Positions 24,641 through 35,601 of a stretch of DNA of 64,000 nucleotides are shown here, piece by piece (positions within the stretch are counted from its first letter, which is position 1; each line of letters starts with the position of its first letter). The stretch comes from Epiperipatus broadwayi. Lineage: Eukaryota > Onychophora > Udeonychophora > Euonychophora > Peripatidae. A model generated the notes under the pieces. It searched no databases and had not been told where the DNA came from. It worked only from the letters and a program-made list of their open reading frames with translations. A program made the position numbers and the translations under genes. Where the stretch lies: NCBI GenBank assembly GCA_028023455.1, contig JAQFVV010012398.1, positions 5,914,682 through 5,978,681 of the forward strand. Reading direction: 5' to 3'.

Positions 24641-26930
24641 ACATTTTCCATCTAATTTTCTTTTAAAACATTATTTACATCTTTTTGTTTTTTTTCTAAG
24701 GTCAGATTTTAATAATCACTGTTAAGTGCATAGTAAATTTTTTATTAATACACTAATTAACTGCATTGATTCCATTTAATTTTTATACAACAGGAATTAA
24801 CTTCATTATTTTTTTTTTCTCCATTATCTTATATTACTACTTTATTGTGTGGAGGAAAAGCTTGTAAGGCCAGATGAATTTATTTTAAATGGAATCTTGA
24901 CTGCTGTTTTTAAATTTATTTTACTTTATTCAGGTGCCAACTGACATTGAACATCAGAAAATATATGAGCATATATTACTTATTTACATATTTAAATAAG
25001 ATTTCAAAATATTTTCTTTAATATATTATGATGATGACCACTATACAATCATTATTTCCAATACCTGGCCTAATTATGCAGGACATGAGCTATAATTGAT
25101 GACATGGATGTTTGAATTAATATGCAGAATAGACAGTATTGCATATAGAAAGTTAACTCACTAAAACAATAGTTTATTTACAGAGTATCATAATTGTCAG
25201 AGAAGATATAATGTTCTTTTACCCTAAATATGCTTATATTACAAACTATGTAATAAAAATGTATACTAATAATTTTTATAATTTCATTACCATTATGATT
25301 AAAATTTAATAATAATGGTTGTTTTGATAAAGCCTTTCTTTATTACCCCTTAACTTTAGGTTCTCACACTTGCTGAAAAACAAATACAAAATGATAGTAT
25401 TTATTTGTAAAGTGTCCAAAGTAGATTTTGATTAATTTTAAAACATTAACATATTTCCATATTATAATACTAATGATCATATGATTAAACACACTTCTCT
25501 TAGAATATCTCCACTCTTTAATACATCCTGAACATAATCCTATATTAACTAACCCATACAAATACAATACACTTATTCATATTATTAGTTTAATAGCATA
25601 GTCTCACATGTATATCTAATATGGGCTTAGGCTAAACAATACACATTCCTTGCAAAAATAATTCAAGGAAGTAGTCACTTTAGGTCTAAATCCCAATTTA
25701 ATAATAACTCAATTATAGAGATAGTTCTTTTAAATTTGATCTGTAGTTTTATAATTCAATGTAATTATGTGAGGTGATTCCTTTGAAACCAACCTCAGAT
25801 TTAAAAACCAAAACTATGACTAAATTCACCATATAGTTATAGAATATTTTAACTATTCAACAGCGATCTAAAAATTATATTTATATTATAAGTTGAATCT
25901 ACATAAAATCTAAGTTGAATCTACATAAAATCTAACAGTAATCAAGAGGATAACTAATTAACTGCAAATGAATTTTATCAAATTTTAAAATAAAACTTTA
26001 ACTTAAAATATTAATAATAGATAAAAAAATTTTTATATATTAAATACTTTTATTTACAATGCACTAAAAGACAAAAAAGTAACCATTCCTTCAATACCAT
26101 TAGGTTTTTAGATTTAACTTGAAATAAAAGCATAGGGGAGGGTTCCAAGGATTGACAATTAATTTCTGATAACCCTCCCCCCTTATTCCATGTTTTTATT
26201 TCAAATTAAATCTAAAATTCCCAATGTTGGTTAAAGAAACATTAATTCTTTGCATTTTAGTGCATGCTAAATAAAAGCATTTAATATTAAATTTTTTTTT
26301 ATCTCTATAAGATTTTTTATTTTTTAATCATCAGATATTTTTCAACTACTTTTCTGTTAAGAAATTCATCTCTATATTTCTTTAATGTTGCAAAATGATT
26401 TATAAAATCTTCTACAATCTTAAAAAAAATTATTGTTGAATATTAGAAAAGTTGTTTATATCTATATTTGAATTCTAATAGTTTACTGATAGGCATGTAA
26501 TCACTTGCAGGGTCTTCTTTTGTATTATTGGTGTGATTTTTCTGGTTAGATGAAATGAAACCATGTTTTCATTGATTAGTGCATACTCATTAATTATAAC
26601 ATTTTTATACAGTCTATTGTTTATGACTGACCAATGTAATTCATCATAGAGCTGCTTATGGAAAATAGAGAACTCCTGACTAATATTGAAATTCTCAAGT
26701 TGTTTTATGTTTACCACAATTCCTGTTTCATTAGCTGATTTTGGATATATTTTTACTCACTTCAAATACATCTGTACAGACACATAATTATAATTGTTGA
26801 TTGGGGTTTATATATTTAACTTGAAAGGAAAACATAAAGACAGTCCTGAAATTAATTAATTACTGGCACAGTAAATAAAAATGTAAAATTATACTGTACC
26901 TTAAATCACCTTGACAGTTATAGTTGATAT
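24641..26930. other. AT-rich region with one dispersed repeat
   Basis: Apart from the dispersed repeat at 24930-25460, nothing coding is recognised. About 26106-26220 forms an imperfect inverted pair (GAAATAAAAGCATAGGGGAGGG and inverse). Confidence 0.4.
24930..25460 (+). repeat. Dispersed repeat, copy 1
   Basis: Collinear with 45410-45850: TGACATTGAACATCAG, GACCACTATACAATCA, GACATGGATG, AGAATAGACA, ATTGTCAGA and TTTTAAAACATTAA match in order. Non-coding; class unknown. Confidence 0.6.
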
Positions 26931-29000
26931 ATTGTAACGGTATATGTGGTTACATTAATTTAAAATTAGAATAAAAACTTTTTTTTAGTTCGTAAATAAA
27001 AAACTAAAAGCTAAAATTAAAAAGAGTTGTTCAATGTATGTATATATTTGCACAGATGCAAAACTTTAAAAATTATTTTCTTTTTTAAAAAAAAAATATT
27101 TGAACATATTTTTTTATAAAAAAGTACAAGATCTAAAGATAAAATATTTTTGTAAATGGAAATGATGTGTTTATTAATTATCGAAAAGCAAACTAGCCCT
27201 TGGGGCTCTTATATAAAAAAGTCAGATGAAATATAGATAAGAGAACAAAAATAAATTACTTGCCCAATAGAAGCAGCAATGAAGGCCCGGACCATAATAA
27301 ATATTTGAAACAGGAATCCATTGTTTAGTGAATCTGGATGATTGATACAAAATGAAAAATATTGAAATTAAGAACAGTTCCAGCTTGATTTTGTGAGAAG
27401 GGCGATAAGATGCACTTGTTGCTCTCTCACTTATTTCAAATGACATGACTGTAATACCAGGATTGAACCAGCTAAGTCAACCTCCAGAACAACAGACCTG
27501 TCTTCAAATAGAGACATCATGGGAATTGGCACCAGGAACCCAGGATTCTTCTACTGTAAGACATGAACTATAAAATTTAAAAGTAATTAAGAACTTTTGT
27601 TAAGATTTGATAAGCTTTTAATATTTAGCTAACCTAAATTTTAAAAAGAACTTTTATCTGACTTTCAAGTTTTCAAATTGATAATTAATGTTAATTTTTA
27701 TACATTTGAGTTTGCTAAAAATCATTTCCATTTTTTTATTTCTATTAATATTTATTGTATAAATTATTTAAATGCATTAAATTTAAGTTGGGTATAAATG
27801 CTTGCATAGATTCATTATCGGTTGATTATGTTTTGTTTTCATATTTGATTAAAATATATAGACATTTGGTAAATAATGATACCTTACGGTGCATATCTAA
27901 AACATATTTATTTGGATGTTTTTCTAAGTTATTGGTGTCAATGCGGCATCTTATGATGAATGCCATTGGGTTTCTTGTAAATTTCCCTCTGCAATTCCAT
28001 CAATGACTTTATATTTTGATCATTTATGTTTATTTTGAAATGTTTTTAACCATGTAATCTATGTAGCTGATCTATACTCAACATTATAAAACCAACTTTT
28101 ATAAAATTCATCTGTGCGAAATTATATAAATGTTAAAATTAAGTCGGGCATGAATGGCTATATAGATTTGTAAAGTTATATTAATTAATTAAGGGAGGAT
28201 TAATCTTAGATTATTTGTTTCATAGTTGGATTGGGTCAATGGATTGGATATATCGGTGTAATTAGTAAATGTAGTATGAGGTCCGCCACATGCAGGATCA
28301 CATTTTATGCTGCACACCCTCTTTTTACCTATGGAAGGGGATAGTAAGATGGAAAATGCAGTCCCTTCCTATGGTGTTTTTTATTGTTCTTGCCAGACAG
28401 ATGTAGCATTCCTGTCTGGATGAGAGTCAATGTCTTCTCTAACCATCCTGTTCAGATGCACATTCCTGACAGTATGATATTTTGTGCTGTCATATTCACA
28501 CTGCATTGAATACATTGATATATCAGATGGATTAATGTTAGTTTGACTGTGAACTTTTGGCCTAAGGTTAAATCAGGGATAGAATATTTTCTTTTCAAAT
28601 GCAATCTATGTAGTTTATTCATACTCGACACTCTTAAAAATATTATTAAACAAATCTGTGCGGATTGTTCAAATTAAAAATTTAAATTTAAAAATTAATA
28701 GCCAACCTAAAATAATAAATTTTATTCCTCAATTTTATTTATATGTGCATAAATAAATGTTTGTGTGTTAATTACTGGCAGTGACTTTTATTTTTTATAT
28801 TTAAGATATAGATTAAATAAAGTTATATATTATCTCTGCGTCTCACTGAGCTAGTGACTGGGGCTAACAGTATAAACATAAAGTGGGATCTTATGTGTCT
28901 GCCTACTATATAAATTTTCTAGGTTCAAATGACCTAGTGGTGCTCTGTAGTGCAGATACGGTAAGACTGCAACTTCAACTTCCTTTTTCAGACCGTTATA
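26931..29000 (+). mobile_element. TIR element family T2, copy 1 (about 2.07 kb, non-autonomous)
   Basis: Ends ATTGTAACGGT at 26931-26941 and ACCGTTATAAT at 28992-29002, an imperfect 11-bp inverted pair in TA-rich flanks. Copy 2 at 57451-59520 has the same length in opposite orientation and matches along its length (for example TAAGTTGGGTATA, CGGGCATGAATGGCTATATAG, GAGCTAGTGACTGGGGCTAA). ORFs inside (27222-27446, 27755-28006, 28851-29090) are not conserved between the copies, so I treat it as non-coding. TIR and TA context suggest a DNA transposon; superfamily not assignable. Confidence 0.65.
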
Positions 29001-29914
29001 ATATATATATATTACTAGATATTTCTGCTGTAAGTTAATATGTATACTCCTTATGCATATATCATATTTAAATATCCAAATCACCTCCAAAGTTAAGAAA
29101 TTCAGCTATGCCTTCTGTGAATAAATATATGAGTCTGCATTTCCAAATAACCAGTCCAAAAAAGTGCCTCTTCGAAACTGTGCACTATTAGATCTTAAAT
29201 ATTAAAACATGAACTAATTCAAACAAAGAGCATGAAATTTAAATAAGCAACTATTTTAATTTGCTCCTAAACAAACATATCTACTAAGCTTATATAAAGA
29301 CAGACTAAATACTAGTTATTTTAATTTTTGAAATACCTAACACAGATATATATGAAAATAATTCCAGTGTATCAAGCTATACTGAAATAAATATCCAATC
29401 ATCAAATCACCAACAAAGCTAAGAAATTCAGCTAACCCTTTGTGAATAAATATGTGAGTGCATACTTCAAAATAGCCAGTCCAAAAAGTACTTTTTGAAA
29501 CTGTATGCCATTAAATCTTAAATATTAAAACACAAACTAATTTAATCAAAGAGTATGAAATTTAAATAACCAATGATCTTAAATTGCTCTTAAACAAACA
29601 TGTTTCCCATCCTTATATAATCTTTGAAACATCTAACACATATATATGAAAATAATTCTAATGCATAATGCTATACTGAAATAAATGGCTATTTTGAAAT
29701 GCAGATTCATATATTTATTCACAAAAGGTGCAGCTGAATTTCTTAATGTTGGAGATGATTTGATATTTGGATATTTATTTCAGTATAGTGTTATGCAATA
29801 TTACCAAATTTGCCAGTTTCATTATTTTGTTATAATATATACAATTTATCCCCTCTATTTTGAATACTTTTTAGCAAAAAAACTTTTATTGTACATATGT
29901 GCATAGACAATCTT

Positions 29915-29946
29915 ATATTTCGACCGTCCTGTGGCTTTCTTCAGAG
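29915..29946 (-). ncRNA. Hammerhead-like CUGAAGA...GAAA hairpin
   Basis: Minus strand reads CUGAAGA-AAGCCACAGGACGGUC-GAAAUA. Core boxes are present but stem II is degenerate and no stem I partner is evident. Its inverted partner at 29973 shows the better stem. Confidence 0.35.
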
Positions 29947-29972
29947 CTTTTAAAACATTAAAGTAAAAGTGG

Positions 29973-30003
29973 CACTGAAGAAGACTGCAGGACAGTCAAA
30001 ATG
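29973..30003 (+). ncRNA. Hammerhead-like hairpin, inverted partner
   Basis: Plus strand reads CUGAAGA-A-GACUG(CAGGA)CAGUC-AAAAUG: a perfect five-pair stem between a CUGANGA box and a mutated GAAA box. Stem I and the cleavage triplet are unclear, so I call it PLE-type hammerhead-like rather than a ribozyme. Confidence 0.4.
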
Positions 30004-30375
30004 CAAGATTGTGTATGCATATATGTACAATAAAAGGGTTTTTTTTGCTAAAAAGTGTTCAAAATAGAGTGGATAAATTGCATTTATAGTGTTATGCACT
30101 GGTGTTATTCTTGTATATGTCTGTTAGGTGTTTCAAACATTAAAATGACCAATGTTTAGTCTGTCTTTGTATAAGCATAGTAAACAGATTTGTTTATGAG
30201 CAATTTAAGATTGTTGCTTATTTAATTTTTATGCTCTTTGTTTGAATTAGTTCTTGTTTCAATATTTAAAATCTAATAGGGTACAATTTTAAAGAGGTAA
30301 TATTTTTACTGGATATTTTTAAATTCATACTCATATATTTAGCCACAGAGGGTGTAGCTGAATATCTTAATGTTG

Positions 30376-32618
30376 GGTAAGGTTTATGATAGATGATGAA
30401 AGTGATCAAACATATTACCACATCTGATATACCATCATCAAAACCTTCAGGCAAATTATAGTTATGTTTTATTTTTTAAAATCTTTTTAGAATCTTTATA
30501 TAAGCAATTATTCTAATTACATTTAATTAATTATTATTAAATATATATATAATGGAAATGAGATGTTTTCTTCATAATAGTGTAGTATGTACAGTTTTTG
30601 GTGTACCGATCATCTATCATAGTTTTACCATTTATTCATACATTCATCTGCAAACACCCATTATTCCAAAATTCTTGAAATTCAGTTGTTGAAAACATGA
30701 AATAGCACTTAAAATTAAGAAATTAAAAAATTTATGAATCTAAACTTTACTTTTGATTGCATTTGTGAATTGGAAAAAAATTATTGCATTAAATTGCATA
30801 TGAATAAATAAACCTACTGATAAGAAATACATGAATCATTAAGATTTATTAAATAATATTTTTTTCACTTATAAACATATGTATACATGTAACTATTTGT
30901 CTGTATATAAATATAGAAGAAAAGCTTTATAGTACCTTCCATGATCTCCATTTTGGATTTGTGCCATGTAAAATTTAAAAGTTTTGTTCAGATTTTAGAT
31001 CAAATTTAGAATTTTTCTTTTAGGTAATAACTAGGCTTTTAATTGTTATTTAATAAATGAGTATTTAATTGTTTTTAGTTAATAGATGAGAATGAAAAAT
31101 TACTAACAACTATCACTATTCAATAATTGGAAAGCCCAACAATTAATCCCTTTTCTTTCAGTTTTTTTTTTGGGGGAATATTGGTGAGGCCTTTGCCCAG
31201 TAGTGAGTTACTTAAAATATTCTTTTTGCCGTTAATAAATAATATACTTTTAAAATTATATTTTATTTTCCACATATATTTTAAATATTAAATGTTTATA
31301 AATTGAAGATTTATATATATTTGTTAACTTGTCTACATTGTTTCTAATTCCATTCATATATTCTTAGTTTATTTGCATTTATGTAAGTAATAGATATTTC
31401 AATTAGATGACCAATTTTAAAAAATAAAAAAAAAAACCTATTTTTTTTGACAATAACTATATTAAGTTTGTAAACTTTATCTTATTTGTTTTTAGCTGTT
31501 TGTCTTATGTATTCCATAATGACTTTTTATAATTTACTTTCAAAATTAAAACTTTATTTACACCTTAGAGTAGATACAAGAGAAATCAATGATAGCATAA
31601 AATTACGTCAATAAGAAAGTTTCAATGAATACATATAAATCTGGTATGCAACCCATGTATATAGAAAAATCAAAAGTTGTATTAGATCAATAACATAATC
31701 TCAATAGCTGCATAAGAAAATTATGATAGGCAAATTACTGCAAGTATGAACGAAACATAAATAAATAAAAATAAAATCAAAGATTACACTAATGCCTTAA
31801 AGCAGTGCGTCATATGCATAATTTGCTAGGGATATAAAGTAAGTCAAACCTATATATAAGGTTTAGAAATTCCATTGATTAATGACTATCTTGGTCCAAA
31901 GGTCAACGAAGACTATAACAATATTTACAAGTTATATAAAAGGGACTATCGAGAATTGTTAATTAGAATATATAGGTAAATTAATTGCACAGTATGGAAC
32001 TAATGCAAAGTGTATGTATTAAATACATAGGATGTATGAAAGATCTACATAGTTAAAGTTTAAATTATTATTAGATAAAAGATGGGATATATTATTCATT
32101 CAGTGGATGAGAGAAAGTTCAAGTCTTAGGCCTAAGAATTATATGAATTAAGTCTATAGCCTCATCTGGCCCAAGTTTTTTTTTATAAACTTTATAATGA
32201 ACATGGCTTTCAATTTTTTATGATGTTGTGTGATATGTATAGATAAGATGTTTATTATTGGATCAAATAATTTTTATTGTTATTTTTTCATTTACTAAAT
32301 TTTGAATATTAATAAAAAGCTTATTATATATATAAAATTAAATAATATTTCAGCAAATAAAAAAATATATTATTTATTAAATATGCATTTATATAATTAA
32401 AAATGTCTATATCAATTATAAATATAAATGTACTAGATTAATTAAAAAATTAATTAAATTTGCAGAAATGAAAAGATGTCTGCATGTAATGACAATATGA
32501 ATAATAGGTTCATTGTTATGTATTTTGATGATTATATAGATAGAATGAAAATAAAATAGTAAAAAAAAGATATAGTATATTATCCAAAGTTTACCAATTT
32601 TTTTTTCTCATGTGTCAT
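30376..32618. other. AT-rich region, nothing recognised
   Basis: No domain-bearing ORF, and no repeat matched elsewhere in the window. Confidence 0.45.
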
Positions 32619-32700
32619 AGCATCAGCCGGGAAGCGAACGCACTAACCTGGGACAACTGCTTGTAAAGCAGCTGTCGCTGACCTCTCGACCACCAATGCT
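32619..32700 (-). tRNA. tRNA-like sequence (pseudogene or SINE head), apparent anticodon UAC
   Basis: Minus strand folds with an eight-pair acceptor (AGCAUUGG with CUGAUGCU, two wobbles), a D arm GUC-GAGAGGUCAGC-GAC with the typical A..GG loop, and an anticodon arm GCUGC-UUUACAA-GCAGU giving UAC (Val by rule). The T loop GUUCGCUUC is near consensus but the T stem GUGCG/CCCGG is mispaired, and no discriminator-CCA logic applies. The 82-nt length and the D-arm style resemble class II tRNAs. GACAGCTGCTT...AAGCAGTTGTC also forms a competing 11-pair hairpin. Probably not a functional tRNA. Confidence 0.5.
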
Positions 32701-32873
32701 CGACAAAATTTACTAATTTAATTAATAAAAATAATATAAAATGAAAGAAATATAAGATAATTTGAAATGAATATAAATTATTATATATTTTTTTTAATAA
32801 AATGCACATATTTTTACCAAGATTATTATTTCATTTTAGTGATTTTATTTTATAAAATTCTATAAGTATTTAA

Positions 32874-34001
32874 CCACTGAAATACAGGTTTATTATATAC
32901 CTGTAACAATACTTGTAATATATAGAGTATATGAACACAGACTTTCACATGACCCACCACTCTCCACTCTATCTCATAACACTGATACACTTGAACATAT
33001 ATATATATCGAAAAGATAAATAATCATCAATGTACATATTTCATGCTAAACCAGCAATCATCAGTTGGTCCAGATTATCATCTCTACACATATATGCAAT
33101 AAGTACTCAAATATATATTAAGATAGCCAATCTTCATACTTTATGGCCAGGTTTCAATCCACTCCACACTCCAACTCTTCAACTGTTGACCAATTGAAAA
33201 TCTGATGGAATGCTCAAAGGCCACTCTGAAGCTGAGATTCTTGTCACACTCATGTTGACCTAAAGTCAATCTGACCCCTCATGTACAGGACATAAGCCTG
33301 TCCATTTAAAGTATGAAGATTGGCTGTCTTAATATATATCTGAGCACTTATTGCATGTATGTGTAGAGATGATAATCTGAACGAACTGATGATTGCTGGT
33401 TTAGCATGAAATACATATATTGATGATTATTTATCTTTTCGACCTATGTATTCAAGTGCAGCAGTGTTATAAGATAGAGTGGAGAGTGGTGGATCATGTG
33501 AAAATCTGTGCTCAAATACCCTATATATTACAAATATTGTTACAGGTATATAATAAGCCTGTATTTCAGTTGTTACATAGTAGAGATGTCTGACCATCCC
33601 TCGTATATATATTAAATAGATTATGACCTATACATGAGGGATCAGATTGACTTTAGGACAATATGGGTGTGATGAGAATCTCAGCCTCAGGGTAGCCTTT
33701 GAACATTCCATCATCAGATTTTCAATGGGTGGACTGTTGAAGAGTTGGAGTGTGGATGGATTGAAGCCTGTCCATTAAAGTATGAAGATTGGCTATCTTA
33801 ATATATATCTGAGCACTTACTGCATATATGTGTAGAGATGATAATATGAATCAACTGATGATTGCTGATTTAGCATGAAATATGTACATTGATGATTATT
33901 TATCTTTTTGACATATATGTGTTCAAGTGTATCAGTGTTATGAGATAGAGTGGAGAGTGGTGGGTCATGTGAAAGTCTGTGCTTATATATCCTATATATT
34001 G
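32874..34001. mobile_element. Three-armed inverted insertion with 11-bp TSD
   Basis: TAAGTATTTAA is repeated at 32863-32873 and 34002-34012. Inside, a forward unit (32874-33300) is followed by an inverted partial copy (33300-33572) and a second inverted copy (about 33600-34001). The units contain CACTCTCCACTCTATCTCATAACACT and GACATAAGCCTGTCCAT-like strings. CTGATGATTGCTG(A/G)TTTAGCATGAAAT occurs in all three. A fragment of the family lies at 17014-17106. No ORF. Confidence 0.75.
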
Positions 34002-34012
34002 TAAGTATTTAA

Positions 34013-35601
34013 ATAAATGGATAGCAAAGTTCATAGAATATGAAAATTATTATTTAATTAAAGCACAATATATTTATAAGTTAAATAATACAAAATTAAA
34101 TATAAGTCATTGTATAAGTCCAATGGATATAGGAAAAAATCTTGGCATAAGATTATTTTGGGCAAGCTAATGTTTTTTTTGAAAATAATTTCAAACAATA
34201 GAAAAATTAAAAAATCTTTTAATAAAGATTTACAATTCTGAAGTCATTCAACTTATTTAAAAGTTTTTTTGGTACTAAATGTGTGCTAGAATTATATGAA
34301 AGTAGAATAAAAAATATTTGTTTTGTAATATATTACATTGCATCTCAGAAGTCTGCATGAGCAGTGAAACCACTGATAGTGGATTTATAATTTAATTTTT
34401 GCTAGTGATTTAATTGTGAATTACTTAATTCTTATACTAAATTCATGCAAATAATTAATTTATATATATCTTAGAATGTTAGAACTTCACGGTCTGAAGA
34501 TGATGCATCTATTTGTTATATCTACAATCCAAGATTAGACATAATACCAAAATATAGTAAAACTATATTTAATTTTATCTAACTGTTATGAAATAGTTGT
34601 TTAGCATTTTTAGCTACAGGACTAAATAAAGATGGAAAAACACTTCAACATTCAGGGCATTTTCACAAATGCCAAAGTCACTAATTAATATCTTTTCATG
34701 CACTGTTCCTCTAAGAGGCTGTTGTAAAGTCCATTATCTGTAAAAAAGACATATTTAAATGAATGCAGTTAAAAGAAATTTAAAAAAAATCTTAAATACG
34801 CATCACTAGGATTGTTTCACTAAACTTTATTTAAAAAATATATTTACATAATTCTTTTTTTTTGTTAACTCAAAAAGGCAAAAATAGTTCATTAAAAGGT
34901 ATTTGAAAAAAATTATTAAAAAATTTACACAATTTATTGGGTGTTGTAGATCAAACTAATGATTTCAGATATTACATGTTCACCATTCTCTGTGTACACA
35001 ATATGTTAAAATAGAGGCAAAACTCTCCATACAATCTGGGGATATTGGATGAGCACTAGATAGGGAGTTTATGAACATGGCACTACTGTATGGAGAGTTT
35101 TGTCTTTGTTTTGATTAATTAGATTTTATTTTGAAAAGTACAGTTTAGTGTTTTAATGTTACTTTAATAATAAATAATAGAAGATTAACTGGACAAGAAT
35201 CAATAAAAATGGATTAATTGATTAAACCAAATTTTGGATGAATGCTAAAAAATAAATAACTAAATTTGAATTACAAACATGTAAATTTATGAAGTTTATA
35301 AAAATATAATGAAAAGTTTGCTTTACTGAAAGTTTCAAAGTTGTTGGGGTACCGAAATAACATAGCAAATAATCTACCTAAAAAGTGAAATTCATTTATC
35401 TTAAGATTATTTTACAATGGGATCACTTCATCAAAATAATAATAAAAAAAAAAAAGTTAGGAATATTGTACAATATAAACATTTTTTTAAATATATATAA
35501 TTCAAATCATCCCAGATGAATAATTTTCGTCATTGTTTCAGGACACAAAATAAAATTAAAATAGATAACTTTAATTTTTTTATTTTTATGATTTATTAAT
35601 C
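34013..35601. other. AT-rich flank with one small repeat fragment
   Basis: Mostly featureless sequence downstream (3') of the minus-strand coding exon. Contains the hairpin fragment at 35015-35107. Confidence 0.45.
35015..35107. repeat. Mini-palindrome of the hammerhead family 1 ends
   Basis: GGCAAAACTCTCCATACA at 35018 and its inverse TGTATGGAGAGTTTTGTC ending near 35104 enclose about 50 bp including TCTGGGGATATTGGATGAG in inverted order. Only the head of the repeat; the ribozyme is deleted. Confidence 0.6.

Larger units (their letters stand above)
29049..30375. repeat. Palindromic repeat cluster around a hammerhead-like pair
   Basis: A unit of about 300-340 bp (AAGAAATTCAGCT, AACCAGTCCAAAAA, TCTTAAATATTAAAAC, TATATGAAAATAATTC, CTATACTGAAATAAAT) occurs twice directly (29049-29395, 29396-29690) and then inverted in pieces at 29690-29800 and 30090-30375. 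At the centre are two inverted CTGAAGA-hairpin motifs. Same general design as the TSD-flanked insertions, but I could not define flanking duplications. Confidence 0.65.

Noticed and set aside
33395-33425. CTGATGA...TGCT/AGCA...GAAAT as a definite hammerhead (also at about 33030 minus and 33855 plus)
   Set aside because: The boxes are in order in three copies, but the flanks do not pair to form stem I and no NUH site follows a plausible stem III. Kept only as a question.
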